From Sneathiella sp. HT1-7 (GTDB lineage Bacteria > Pseudomonadota > Alphaproteobacteria > Sneathiellales > Sneathiellaceae), in NCBI RefSeq assembly GCF_020731145.1, contig NZ_JAJFZN010000001.1, positions 124,001-188,000 of the forward strand: a stretch of 64,000 nt of DNA, in the 5' to 3' direction. Numbering within the stretch: position 1 is the stretch's first letter; each line of letters starts with the position of its first letter. The notes under the pieces are model-generated. The model was not told where the DNA came from and ran no database searches. It saw nothing but the letters and a program-made list of their open reading frames with translations. Shown one piece after another: positions 52,599-63,200 of the stretch. Position numbers and translations under genes: made by a program.

Positions 52599-53576
52599 TT
52601 ACCCACCCGTCCTAATGCGGGGATCGACAAGCCGATAGACAAAATCTGTTATCAGATTTGCAACGATCACCAAAAGGGAAGAGAAAAACAATATGCCGAG
52701 AATGGTCGGGTAGTCACGGGCAAGAATTGAATCGAATGCGAGCGTGCCCAGCCCTGGCCAACTGAAAACTGTCTCCACCAGAACCGCGCCGGAAATAATG
52801 CTGCCAAACTGGAGCCCTGCGATCGTGACCACCGGCAACACTGCATTGCGAAGGGCGTGATGGCCATAGACCTTGACTTCCGCAACCCCCTTGGCCCGTG
52901 CTGTGCGGATATAGTCCGACCCTAAAATCTCCAGCATACTAGCCCGGGTCAGGCGCGCATATTGTGCGAGGTATACGATCCCAAGCGCAAGCGATGGCAA
53001 GACGAGGTGATAGAGAATATCGACGACCCGCCCGAAAAAACCGCCACTCTTGGTGATGTCATACATATTGGCGATAGGAAATATCGGATAAATCCAGGCG
53101 AACAGAATGACCAACATCATACCGGTCCAGAAAATCGGCGCAGAATAGCCGATCACGGAGACAAGCGTGACCAGACCACTCACAATTCCCTTGGGTTTAT
53201 GGGAAGCGAGCACGCCAAGGAAAGTTCCTACGAATATTGCAAATAACAAAGCAGTCGCCACGAGAAGAATGGTCGGTCCTGCACGACTTACAACGAGATC
53301 AAGCACCGGGGCATTGTAAAAAAAGGACTGCCCTAAATCGCCCTGCAACGCCCGGGACAAATAAACGCCGAGCTGAACATAGACCGGTTTATCAAGGCCA
53401 TATGTCTTTCGGATGTCGGCCAACATTTCTTCAGTGGCACCGCCCATCTCCCCGGCGATAACATCCGCAGGGTCCCCCGGCGCCATATGGATCAGGAGGA
53501 AATTCAGAACCAGCACCGCCAGAATGAGCAAAAAGGCATGCAACAAGCGGCGGGCGACCAAAAGCGTCATAGTCAT
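52599..53576 (-). CDS. Dipeptide/oligopeptide-type ABC permease (DppB-like)
   Basis: 325 residues. The N-terminus ARRLLHAFLLILAVLVLNFLLIHMAPGDPADVIAG is characteristic of DppB. The EAA loop is RTARAKGVAEVKVYGHHALRNAVLPVVTI, and SGAVLVETVFSWPGLGTLAFDSILARDYP completes the family pattern. It is the first permease, 45 bases after the binding-protein gene. A second in-frame ATG (53570) is six bases downstream; GGGAGAC supports either. Confidence 0.95.
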   Translation of the reverse strand: MTMTLLVARRLLHAFLLILAVLVLNFLLIHMAPGDPADVIAGEMGGATEEMLADIRKTYGLDKPVYVQLGVYLSRALQGDLGQSFFYNAPVLDLVVSRAGPTILLVATALLFAIFVGTFLGVLASHKPKGIVSGLVTLVSVIGYSAPIFWTGMMLVILFAWIYPIFPIANMYDITKSGGFFGRVVDILYHLVLPSLALGIVYLAQYARLTRASMLEILGSDYIRTARAKGVAEVKVYGHHALRNAVLPVVTIAGLQFGSIISGAVLVETVFSWPGLGTLAFDSILARDYPTILGILFFSSLLVIVANLITDFVYRLVDPRIRTGG

Positions 53577-53621
53577 GACCGGTAGGTCTCCCGCCGTATA
53601 TCGATAATCTGACGCAGCATA

Positions 53622-55202
53622 TTACTTGATGTAAACCTCATCGAGTGGTGACATTGCGCCCCAAATCGTTATCGGCGGATTGCCGATTTCTTTGCTATAG
53701 GCTGTATGATACGGCAGTACATTTATGAAAGCGAGAGGTGCATCGTCTACAATAATTTCCTGCGCCTTCTTATAAAGTGCAATACGCTTCGCCTGATCAA
53801 GCTCCGACCCTGCTTCATTCAGGAGCTTGTCGACTTCCTCGTTACAATAGCTCTGTGTATTGGACCAGATCACGCCCTTCTTGATGTTATCGCAAAGGTA
53901 AGTACGGTGAACCCCGATGACCGGATCAGCCCAGTTGAAGACGATATCCATGCTCATATCAAAATCGTGGCCGCCGACACGCTTCGCCCATGTCGGAAAA
54001 TCAGGTGACGCCCGAAGTTCCACGTCGATACCGACTTTCTTAAGCTGAGACTTCAAATATTCCGCCACATTTTTCTGCAACTCAGCCGAGCCGGGAATGT
54101 AGTCAATCGTCAGCTTGAAACGCATATCGCCGTCGCCACGCGAGAAGCCTGCCTCATCAAGCATGGCGTTAGCCTTATCAAGGTCAAGGTCATACTTATT
54201 CACGCCAGCCGCATAGAATGGACTACCTGGCACGACCGGTCCAGTTGCCGCCTTGGATTGCCCACCGAGCAGCGCATTGATGATAAAATCACGATCCATC
54301 GCGTAGGCAATTGCCTGACGGACCCGCTTATCTTTTAAATACTGATTGTTGAAATTGAAAGCGAGCCAGTTCATTGGGCCAACAGCCTCATATCCCTTGT
54401 CGGTGACAACCAGACCATCATTCTTTTTCAACCGCGCGATATCTTTGGTTGGCGCAAGGAAAGGGTACATATTGATTTCACCCTTATCAATGGCCAGCGC
54501 AAGACTGGTTAAGTCTTTATAATTCTTAATAATAATCTTATCGAGATATGGCCGCCCCTCGATAAAATAATCGGGATTCTTTTCAAGAATGATATATTCG
54601 CCGGGCTTAAATTCGACGAATTTAAACGGACCCGATCCGACAGGCGCATTGTTCGCCGGATGGCTCTTGGCATCTTGCCCGTCACCGTAAATATGTTTTG
54701 GAATGATCGGCAGCAGCGCGCTCGACATCGCGAGAAGTGCAGCCGGATGCGGTTTTTCGAAGTTGATCACCGCGGTTAAAGGATCTGGCGTATCCACACC
54801 CGTCACCGGGGCAAACATTGATTTAAAGGGATGATTGTCCTTAACCGTCTGCAGCGAGAAGGCCACATCCTCAGAAGTGATTGGTTTACCGTCATGGAAT
54901 TTTGCATTCGCGCGGAGCTTCAAAGTAATGCTCTTTCCATCATCGGAAATGCTCCAGCTTTCAGCCAGATAGGGTTGCGGCTCCCAATTTTCATCGAAAC
55001 GCAGCGGTGTTGCAAAAATCTGCGTGCCTGGGACCGCCGTCGCGATACCCGATTGGACCGCAGGATTGAGATGGCGCGCCTTCTGCGTTGTTCCCAGAAC
55101 CAACGTTCCGCCACTTTTAGGCTCATCCGCTTGGGTAAATGATGCGGCGCCGACGGTCATAAGCATCGCCGTTGCAGCCGCAATAATTCCTGTTTTCCTC
55201 AT
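53622..55202 (-). CDS. ABC importer solute-binding protein, family 5
   Basis: 526 residues with a signal peptide (IAAATAMLMTVGAASFTQADEP). Family-5 blocks are SGGTLVLGTTQKARHLNPAV, YLAESWSISDDGKSITLKLRANAKFHDGKPITSEDVAFSLQTV, GSGPFKFVEFKPGEYIILEKNPDYF and RQAIAYAMDRDFIINALLGG. It captures the solute in the periplasm for the downstream permease and ATPases. The strong AGGAGG precedes the ATG. Members bind peptides but also nickel, opines and other solutes; the divergent amidohydrolase hints at an amide or lactam-like substrate, which is inference. Confidence 0.94.
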   Translation of the reverse strand: MRKTGIIAAATAMLMTVGAASFTQADEPKSGGTLVLGTTQKARHLNPAVQSGIATAVPGTQIFATPLRFDENWEPQPYLAESWSISDDGKSITLKLRANAKFHDGKPITSEDVAFSLQTVKDNHPFKSMFAPVTGVDTPDPLTAVINFEKPHPAALLAMSSALLPIIPKHIYGDGQDAKSHPANNAPVGSGPFKFVEFKPGEYIILEKNPDYFIEGRPYLDKIIIKNYKDLTSLALAIDKGEINMYPFLAPTKDIARLKKNDGLVVTDKGYEAVGPMNWLAFNFNNQYLKDKRVRQAIAYAMDRDFIINALLGGQSKAATGPVVPGSPFYAAGVNKYDLDLDKANAMLDEAGFSRGDGDMRFKLTIDYIPGSAELQKNVAEYLKSQLKKVGIDVELRASPDFPTWAKRVGGHDFDMSMDIVFNWADPVIGVHRTYLCDNIKKGVIWSNTQSYCNEEVDKLLNEAGSELDQAKRIALYKKAQEIIVDDAPLAFINVLPYHTAYSKEIGNPPITIWGAMSPLDEVYIK

Positions 55203-55287
55203 CCTGCCTCCTGTGATTTATGAGATTTTCTCAGCTTTTTCACTATAATCAGGCTAGTTCAGCGACTTTCTTTCGTAAAATATATTT

Positions 55288-56259
55288 TTATGCTGGTATT
55301 AGTACATTTTTCCGATGATCTTTTCCTGCTCGCCCCTCAGGCAAGACGGCCCTGTTGAAGGCGCCGCTATCCCGCAATCTGATACATGTATCAATGACGA
55401 CTTGATCGACTTTGCTTAAATGCGCATCAACGCGATGAATGATACCATATTCTACGCTGCGATATCCCGGCGCGAGAGGGATTCGCACCAGATCACCAAC
55501 CGTATATTGTTGTTTCTGCAAAGGCCTGAGGTTGAATATTGAGTAACCAAGGCCAGCCGCCACCATACTTCTCACCATTTCCGATGATTGTGACGAATAG
55601 GCGACATGCGGTGTCAGGTTATTCTGACCAAAGAGGCCAAACATATAGTCCCGCGTTTCATCCAGATCGAGAAGCACCATTGGCTCACCGCAAATATCCT
55701 CCAGCGAAAGTTGCCGCCGCCGGGAGAGTGGGTGGCTATGAGGAAGGACAATATGTGGTGGGGCAACGAACATTGGCACAAAATTGATACTGGACGGCAG
55801 ATTCGCACTTACTCCGATTGCCAGGTCAATCTTACTATCAACAACATGGCGCATATTCCGGGAAATATCCCCTTCCGTAAAATGGATCGAGATACCCGGA
55901 TGATTATCAGCCACGGATTTTGTAATCAATGGAAGGATAATGGGAGCGGCGGGAGTGAAACACCCCATACGTACCGCGCCGTTTATTGCATTCGCCTGCT
56001 CATCTATTGCTTCTTCGAAGGAACGATGCGCCTTGAGCAACTGGCGCGCATTGGAGAGGAACACATGGCCGAATTGTGTGGCACTTATTCCTTTTGAAGG
56101 AAGCCTGGTAAACAATTTTTTGTCGGTCTGGATTTCGATAGCATCAATTGCGGAGGAAATGGACGAGGCAGATATATTCAACGCCTTTGCCGCCCCGGTA
56201 ATCGACCGGTGCTGTGCCGCAATATCTATATAGTTTAGCTGCTTTAAGGTATAACGCAT
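55288..56259 (-). CDS. LysR family transcriptional regulator
   Basis: 323 residues. The N-terminal winged helix-turn-helix reads MRYTLKQLNYIDIAAQHRSI, then ALNISASSISSAIDAIEIQTDKKLFTRLPSKG. The effector domain follows with GAVRMGCFTPAAPIILPLITKSV and LPHSHPLSRRRQLSLEDI. It lies upstream of the ABC operon (same strand, 85 bp before the binding protein gene) and divergent from the amidohydrolase gene across 109 bp. That is the usual position for an LysR controlling the divergent gene and possibly the ABC operon in response to the shared substrate. Confidence 0.94.
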   Translation of the reverse strand: MRYTLKQLNYIDIAAQHRSITGAAKALNISASSISSAIDAIEIQTDKKLFTRLPSKGISATQFGHVFLSNARQLLKAHRSFEEAIDEQANAINGAVRMGCFTPAAPIILPLITKSVADNHPGISIHFTEGDISRNMRHVVDSKIDLAIGVSANLPSSINFVPMFVAPPHIVLPHSHPLSRRRQLSLEDICGEPMVLLDLDETRDYMFGLFGQNNLTPHVAYSSQSSEMVRSMVAAGLGYSIFNLRPLQKQQYTVGDLVRIPLAPGYRSVEYGIIHRVDAHLSKVDQVVIDTCIRLRDSGAFNRAVLPEGRAGKDHRKNVLIPA

Positions 56260-56368
56260 CCATTCCTCAGATTTTTATAATAATACCCGCGAAATAAACT
56301 ATTTTTCAGAGGTTAAAGAGCGGCTTACAATCTGTCTACAAAAAAGCGAAAAAGAGAGGACCCTGATC

Positions 56369-58000
56369 TTGTCGGCAATCACAGTATTCAGCGCGAAGAA
56401 AATTATCACCATGAACCCCGCCCGCCCAAATGCCACTCATGTCGCGGTACGCGATGGGCGCGTGCTGGCAACCGGAACGATTGACGAGATTGCTGGCTGG
56501 GGCGACTACACGCTTGATGACAGCTTTGCTAACAAAGTGATTATGCCGGGCTTTGTCGAAGGCCACTGCCATTTAATGGCCGGCGGAATCTGGCGCTACA
56601 CTTATGTTGGTTATCAGGATCGCGTTGATCCCGACGGTAAACTTTGGCCAGGTGTCAAAACACTAGAAGAAGTCCTTACGCGGCTGAAGGAAGCCGAGAT
56701 GGAGCTCGGCCCGGATGATGCCCTCGTCGCCTGGGGGTTCGATCCTATTTTCCTGATGGACCGACGGCTCGACAAGAACGACCTTGATAACGTCAGCCCC
56801 TCCCGCCCGATCGCGGTTGTCCATTCGAACTTTCATCTTTTAACTGTGAATTCCGCATCGCTCAGCCTTGCTAATTATGTCGCCGATATGGATGTTGATG
56901 GAATTGCCCTTGGCCCCGACGGGTCACCTAATGGAGAACTGCAGGAAATGGCCGCAATGTTTCCCATTATGAGGCGCCTAGGCATTGATTTGCGAGAGTT
57001 GGGGCGCACAGAAAGAAGTCTTGTCGATTTTGGCAAGGTCTGTAATCGCGTAGGCGTCACCACTGCCGCCGACCTCATCAACGACCTTCCTGACGAAGAT
57101 GTCGCACAGATGAAAACTATTACGGATGGGTCCGATTATCCGATCCGCTTGATGTCCCTGCTAAACGGTATTTCCCAACCCGCCGACGAGACACGAGAAC
57201 GAGCGCTTGAGTTAAAAGGAAAAAGCACCGAAAAGCTTCGCCTCGGTGCCGTGAAAATCATTACTGATGGATCAATCCAGGGATTTACAGCGCGGCTGCG
57301 CTGGCCCTATCACTATAACGGTGCGCCAAACGGCATCTGGAATATCGCCCCGGAACAGCTGAATGTCCTTGTCAGTGTCCTCAATGAAGCCGGCGTCCAG
57401 ATGCATATTCACACCAACGGCGACGAAGCAATCGAAGTCGCGCTGGACGCGTTGGAGCAGGCAAAGATCAAGAAAAACCGCCCTGATCTCCTCCATGTTC
57501 TGCAGCATTGCCAGATGGCGGACCGAGCACAATTTCGCAAGATGAAGCGCTTGGGCGTGGCCGCCAATCTATTCTCAAATCACATATATTATTTCGGCGA
57601 CAAACATTACGAATTGACCATCGGGCCGGACAGGGCGCTCCGCATGGACGCTTGTCAGTCGGCAATCGATTTTGGTGTCCCTTTCGCCATCCACTCTGAT
57701 GCACCAGTAACTCCTATGGCCCCGTTATTTACCGCATGGTGCGCCGTTAACCGGTTAACAGAAAGCGGAAAGCTTCTCGGTGAGTATGAGCGAATTAGTG
57801 TTGATGAAGCATTGCAGGCGATCACCCTTGGTGCGGCAGCCACGCTTCATATGGACCATGAGGTCGGCTCCATTGAGACGGGCAAATGGGCGGACTTTGC
57901 CATTCTCGAAAATGACCCTGAAACCATCGGTGCGGAAAATCTGAAGGATGTCGGCATATGGGGTACTGTCCTCGCGGGAGAAAAGCATAAAATCCCATGA
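56369..58000 (+). CDS. Amidohydrolase family protein (YtcJ-like)
   Basis: 543 residues of a TIM-barrel metal-dependent hydrolase. MPGFVEGHCHLMAGG gives the His-x-His metal pair (near residue 68). VKIITDGSIQGF has the position of the bridging lysine, and MHIHTNGDEAIEVALDAL and HVLQHCQMAD add the other metal histidines. AIHSDAPVTPMAPLFTAW supplies the catalytic Asp. The N-terminal and C-terminal beta sandwich segments are ITVFSAKKIITMNP and DHEVGSIETGKWADFAILENDP. No secretion signal. The start is TTG 56369 with AGAGAGGA upstream. It overlaps a CobW-type gene by four bases; the substrate is unknown. Confidence 0.92.
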   Translation: MSAITVFSAKKIITMNPARPNATHVAVRDGRVLATGTIDEIAGWGDYTLDDSFANKVIMPGFVEGHCHLMAGGIWRYTYVGYQDRVDPDGKLWPGVKTLEEVLTRLKEAEMELGPDDALVAWGFDPIFLMDRRLDKNDLDNVSPSRPIAVVHSNFHLLTVNSASLSLANYVADMDVDGIALGPDGSPNGELQEMAAMFPIMRRLGIDLRELGRTERSLVDFGKVCNRVGVTTAADLINDLPDEDVAQMKTITDGSDYPIRLMSLLNGISQPADETRERALELKGKSTEKLRLGAVKIITDGSIQGFTARLRWPYHYNGAPNGIWNIAPEQLNVLVSVLNEAGVQMHIHTNGDEAIEVALDALEQAKIKKNRPDLLHVLQHCQMADRAQFRKMKRLGVAANLFSNHIYYFGDKHYELTIGPDRALRMDACQSAIDFGVPFAIHSDAPVTPMAPLFTAWCAVNRLTESGKLLGEYERISVDEALQAITLGAAATLHMDHEVGSIETGKWADFAILENDPETIGAENLKDVGIWGTVLAGEKHKIP

Positions 58001-58938
58001 AGATACGGAGAGAACCGCTGCCCATGACTGTTCTCGCAGGATTTTTGGGATCGGGGAAAACAACTTTGGTCAACCATCTTCTGCGACAAGCGGATGGGCC
58101 GCGCATCATGGTACTTGTCAATGATTTTGGCGACCTCCCTATTGATGAGGATTTGATAGCCGCAAAGGATGGGGACACCCTCACCCTCGCCAATGGCTGC
58201 GCCTGCTGTTCCATGGGTGCTGGTCTCTATAAAGCTTTTTCAACCGCTCTCGATTATGAGCCTACGCCAGATCATCTCCTGATCGAAGCGAGCGGCGTGG
58301 CAGAGCCAAAACGGATCGCCAATTTCGCAAGGGCGGAGCCAGACCTCACGCTGAACGGGATTGTAACGATGGTTGACGCGCTGAATTTTCAGACAACGCG
58401 TGAAGATCAGAGACTTTCAGAAATAGTTGAGGCACAAATCAGCAGTGCCCATATACTACTGCTTAATAAATGCGACCTCGCCCAACAGCAAAATATAGAC
58501 ATATGTGCAGAGATCTTGCGCCACGTCAATGAGACCGCACCGATTATCAAAATTACGCATGGTGCCTTGTCAGGTGATATTTTCTTCGGCGAAGGAAGGA
58601 GCATCGACCGACTTTCCGAGACTTCCAACGACTCGCATTCTCACACCCATGAGACGGACTTTTCAAGATGGTCCGTCGCCACAGATTCGGAAATCAACAA
58701 GGCCACCCTGAAAGAGGTACTCAATCATCTTCCCCCCTCTATTCTGCGCGTCAAAGGTATATTTCGCGCTACGGGAGAAAGTGACCTGTGGGTCGCTCAC
58801 AAAGCTGGCACACATATAGATATTTCCCCGCTGTCCATGGACTCATCATTCTCCGGGAGAACCGGATTCGTTGCAATTGGCACCAAAAGCCCGGACTTCT
58901 CCAATATTCTGGATGCAGCGTTTCATTCCTTAAAGTAA
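57997..58938 (+). CDS. CobW/COG0523-family GTPase, candidate metal chaperone
   Basis: 313 residues. Walker A is LAGFLGSGKTTLVNHLL near residue 14, the metal-binding CxCC motif is in LANGCACCSMGAG near residue 66, EASGVAEP is the Walker B-type segment and LLNKCDLA the G4 motif. A short HSHTHETDF histidine cluster precedes the C-terminal CobW_C domain. The family delivers zinc, cobalt or iron to client enzymes. The ATG overlaps the amidohydrolase stop by four bases; a second start at 58024 has GGAGAG upstream. The coupling suggests that the amidohydrolase is its client. Confidence 0.92.
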   Translation: MKIRREPLPMTVLAGFLGSGKTTLVNHLLRQADGPRIMVLVNDFGDLPIDEDLIAAKDGDTLTLANGCACCSMGAGLYKAFSTALDYEPTPDHLLIEASGVAEPKRIANFARAEPDLTLNGIVTMVDALNFQTTREDQRLSEIVEAQISSAHILLLNKCDLAQQQNIDICAEILRHVNETAPIIKITHGALSGDIFFGEGRSIDRLSETSNDSHSHTHETDFSRWSVATDSEINKATLKEVLNHLPPSILRVKGIFRATGESDLWVAHKAGTHIDISPLSMDSSFSGRTGFVAIGTKSPDFSNILDAAFHSLK

Positions 58939-59069
58939 TGCTGCAAAACAGCAAATCTGGTAATTCCATCACAAGGGTAACAATCTTTTTTACCGATATG
59001 TTTACGAATTGCTCCGCGAATGAAACAATGACGCCCTAGTAATTGCCTTAAAATCTGCGAGGGGGCTCA

Positions 59070-60200
59070 ATGCGGCGACTATCTGGTACTCTTCTATTAG
59101 CCTTTATGGCGACAATTCTAATACTAATCATGACGTCCATGAGCTTTGCACAATCGGCCTCGGGCGGGGAACCGCCCGCGCCTGCAGTGCTGGTGGCAAA
59201 GGTCGAGGAGAAGAATATTGCCGATCAATTTGTCTTCTATGGCCGGGTTGAGGCAACAGCACGCGTTCAGATTAATGCGCGCATAGAGGGCTACCTTGCC
59301 GAAGTTGCCTTTGTAGAAGGGAGTACAGTCAAGGAAGGTCAGCTTCTTTTCAAGATTGAAAAGAGCATCTATGAAGCGAATGTCGCGCAGGCCCGAGCCA
59401 ATTTGGCAAGCGCCGTCGCCGCTTCTAAACTTGCGAAACTGGACTATGAAAGATCCAAGGAGTTGGTCGCCCGCAAGACGGTCTCCCAGGCACAGCTTGA
59501 TAAGGATTTGGCACAATATGAGGAAGCTCAAGCAAATGTCGCCGCGCAAAAGGCTCAGCTTTCCCTTGCCGAAATCGATTTGGGATATACGGAAATCCGG
59601 GCCCCGATTGATGGACGGATTGGCAAGGCGAACGAAACCAAAGGATCTCTTGTCGGACCATCGGGCACGTCTTTAGCACTTCTAGTCGCGCAAGATCCCA
59701 TCCATGTGGCCTGGCCGGTCCCGGATCGGCTATTTCTGGAAGTCAGCAAGAGCCAGCGCAACAGATCGGATGTAAACGTCAAACTGAAACTCGCGGATGG
59801 AACAATTTACGATCAAACAGGAAGGATTATTTATGCCGATCCCAGTGCCAACGAAACGACGAATACAATTACAGTCCGCGCCGAGTTTTCAAATCCAAAG
59901 ATGCTCCTTGTAGATCAACAGCTAGTTAGCGTCATTATTGAGAACAAGGAGACGCAAAAGCATCTCGTCATCCCGCAGGACGCCCTTCTTCTTGACCAGC
60001 AGGGTCCTTATGTTTTTGTCGTGAGCTCTGATAACAAAGTCGAGGTACAGCGTATCACTACCGGCGCCCAACAAGGCCTTTCCCTTATTGTGACAAAGGG
60101 CCTCAAACTGGGAGATCGTGTCATAGTCGCTGGTCAACAAAAGGTCCGAAGTGGCATCACCGTTACCCCTAAACTCGCCGACCAAAGCGAGGGTAACTGA
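59070..60200 (+). CDS. RND efflux periplasmic adaptor (HlyD/AcrA-like)
   Basis: 376 residues with a signal or anchor helix (LLLAFMATILILIMTSMSFA) and no lipobox cysteine. The coiled-coil hairpin is ARANLASAVAASKLAKLDYERSK... with lipoyl segments VQINARIEGYLAEVAFVEGSTVKEGQLLFKIE and DLGYTEIRAPIDGRIGKANETKGSL. It pairs with the next gene's permease, whose ATG overlaps its stop by one base. No outer-membrane duct gene is in this cluster, so the pump must borrow a TolC-type protein, possibly the one at 40772. GAGGGGG precedes the ATG. Confidence 0.93.
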   Translation: MRRLSGTLLLAFMATILILIMTSMSFAQSASGGEPPAPAVLVAKVEEKNIADQFVFYGRVEATARVQINARIEGYLAEVAFVEGSTVKEGQLLFKIEKSIYEANVAQARANLASAVAASKLAKLDYERSKELVARKTVSQAQLDKDLAQYEEAQANVAAQKAQLSLAEIDLGYTEIRAPIDGRIGKANETKGSLVGPSGTSLALLVAQDPIHVAWPVPDRLFLEVSKSQRNRSDVNVKLKLADGTIYDQTGRIIYADPSANETTNTITVRAEFSNPKMLLVDQQLVSVIIENKETQKHLVIPQDALLLDQQGPYVFVVSSDNKVEVQRITTGAQQGLSLIVTKGLKLGDRVIVAGQQKVRSGITVTPKLADQSEGN

Positions 60201-63200
60201 TGATCTTCGACTTTTTTATTCGCCGCCCAAAATTCGCGATGGTGATTTCAACCGTGCTTGTGCTCGCGGGAATCCTCTCGATGTTTGTCATCCCGGTATC
60301 CCAATACCCGGATATCACTCCGCCAACGGTTCAGGTTACCACCACCTATTCCGGTGCCAGTTCCCGGGTGGTAGCAGACTCAGTTGCTCAGCCGATTGAA
60401 AGCGCCGTTAATGGCGTCGACAACATGATTTATATGTCGTCGGGATCCAACTCTGATGGCAGCTACGCGCTAACCGTCTCGTTTGATGTGGGCACGAACC
60501 CCGACCTTGCCACAGTGAACACACAAACCCGCGTGAGCCAGGCACTGTCATCCCTCCCCGACACTGTGCAGCAAAATGGCGTGACGGTGCAGAAGCGATC
60601 CAATTCAATCTTGCAAATTTTTGGCTTCTATTCCGACGATACCAGCCTGGATCAGCTGTTTATCAGCAACTACCTGACCATTAATGTTCTGGATCAATTA
60701 AAGCGCCTGCCGGGGGTTGGCGATGCACAAATTCTTGGCGCCTCTTCATATGCGATGAGAATATGGATAGACAATCCTACATTGATGTCCAATCTGAAGC
60801 TCACAAATCAGGATATTATCTCGGCGATCCAGAACCAGAATATCCAGGCCCCCGCCGGACGGATCGGTGCGCCCCCAATATCAGATGAACAGAGCTTACA
60901 ACTGACCGTCAACACCAAAGGGCGGCTTTCCAGTGTGGAAGAGTTTGAGAATATTATCCTGCGCGCCCAAGATGATGGATCGATTATCCGCATCAAGGAT
61001 GTCGCCCGCGTAGAACTGGGTGCCCAGAATGCTCAGCAACAGCTGAAACTTAACGGCTCCCCGGCTGCAGGTGTTGCAATCTATCTTTCTCCCGGAGCCA
61101 ATGCCGTGATCACGGCCAATTCGATAGAAGAGAAAATTGCCGAACTTGCCGAGAGATTTCCTGCCAGCATGGAGTATCATAAGTTTGTCGACAGTGCCGA
61201 GTTTGTCGATGATATGATCTATAAGGTCGTTGAGACCCTGATCGAGGCCTTTGTCCTCGTCGCCATCGTGGTGTTTGTCTTTCTCGGCCGTTTTCGAGCG
61301 ACTCTTATTCCGCTTTTTGCCGTACCTGTTGCCATTATTGGTGCCATTGCTGTCATCTATGCAATGGGCTACACAGCAAATATTATCTCCCTCCTCGCCC
61401 TGGTTCTTGCAATTGGTATTGTCGTTGATGACGCCATCATTGTTGTTGAGAATGTCGAACGAGTGATGGAGGAAGAGCCAAACCTCTCCCCTGCCAAGGC
61501 AGCGCATAAGGCGATGACGGAAATCGCCGGGTCCATTATCGCCATTACGTTTGTACTATTGGCCGTATTTATTCCGATCGCTGTGCTCCCCGGTTCTTCA
61601 GGTGTTTTGTTCCGGCAATTTGCCATTGCGATTTCCGCTGCGATGGTTATTTCTGCCATTAATGCGCTAACTTTATCACCCGCTCTATGCGCATTATTCC
61701 TGCGCCCGGGCAAGCCGGTCGTCTTTATGCGCCCGATTACGTCCTTGATTAATCGTATTGGCGACGGTTACGCCGGCCTGATCAAGAAGCTCGTTCGAGT
61801 TGCCGCGCTCAGTATTGCCGCCGCAATCGGTATTGGGCTCCTCACGGGTTATGGCATCACCAACACGCCGGCAGGATTCGTTCCGGAAGAAGACAAGGGC
61901 TACGTTATGATCGTCTTCCAGCTTCCAGCAGGCGCCTCCTTCAATCGCACCGTGAAAGTAGCGGATAGAACAGTAGAAGCCCTAAAAGGCGACCCCGCCG
62001 TTCGAATGATTGGCCAAGTAGCTGGCCTAGATCTTTTGAGCAACAGCAATGCCTCCAATGCCGGGGTTGTCTTTCTCAATCTCAAACCCTATTCAGAGCG
62101 TAAATCACCGAATCTGAGCGCGACGGCCGTATTACAGCGCGCCTTGCCAAAGCTGGCCGGCATTGCTGAAGCCGCGTTTATCCCGCTTAATCCTCCCGCC
62201 ATTGATGGCCTCGGAAATGCCGGTGGTTTTCAGTATATGCTCCAGGCTCTGCAAGGACAAAAGCCGTCTGAAATGGGTGCTGTCCTTCGCAATGTTTTGG
62301 TTGAAGCCAATCAGGATTCCAATATCGCCAGCGCCTTTTCAACATTCGAGGCAAACACTCCGCAAGTCTCCCTTGATATTGATCGGGACAAAGCGAAAAC
62401 GCTTGGGGTCGAAATTTCCGATGTATTCAACGCCTTGCAAAGCCAGCTAGGCGGATACTATGTCAACGATTTCAATCTGTTTGGCAGAACTTGGACAGTA
62501 TATGTACAGGGCAGCGAAGAATTCCGCGCAAAGATTGAGGATATTTACGACATACAAGTTCGTAATTCGTCGGGAGAGATGGTGCCCATTTCCAGCTTCG
62601 CAGAAGCAAGCCTCGATAGCGGTCCGCGCCAAATCACCCGGTATAATAATTATGAAACGGCTGCAGTATTCGGGAATCCGGCGCCCGGCGCAGGGATCGG
62701 TGTCGCCATGGCGGATATGGATAAAATCTCGACAAATGAATTACCGAGCGGTTATGCCTATGAATGGACCGGCCTCGCCCTGCAGCAGGTGGAAGCCGCA
62801 GGTAAAACTCCGCTCGTTATTGGTCTCGCCTTCGTTTTTGCCTATCTTTTTCTTGTCGCGCTGTACGAAAGCTGGAGTATTCCACTGGCCATTCTGTCTT
62901 CCGTCGTCGTTGCCGTCTTTGGCGCGATTGCTGGCATTCGGATTGCAGGTCTCTCCTTCGACCTATATGCGCAAATCGGAATTGTTGTCTTAATCGCTCT
63001 GGCAGCAAAGAACGCCATTCTGATCAATACCTTTGCGCTCGAGCAACGAAATATTGGCAAGCCTCTCGCGGAGTCCGCAGCTGATGGCGCACGGTTGCGG
63101 TTCCGTCCGGTCATGATGACAAGCTTTGCCTTTATCATGGGGCTGGTGCCACTGGTCATTGCCTCCGGTGCCGGTGCCGGGGCGATGGTGGCACTTGGCG

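Noticed and set aside
60896-61507. A 203-residue open frame antisense to the second RND permease
   Set aside because: It is a shadow of the highly conserved membrane region of the permease; its Asp/Asn/Lys-rich translation reflects reverse-complemented hydrophobic codons.
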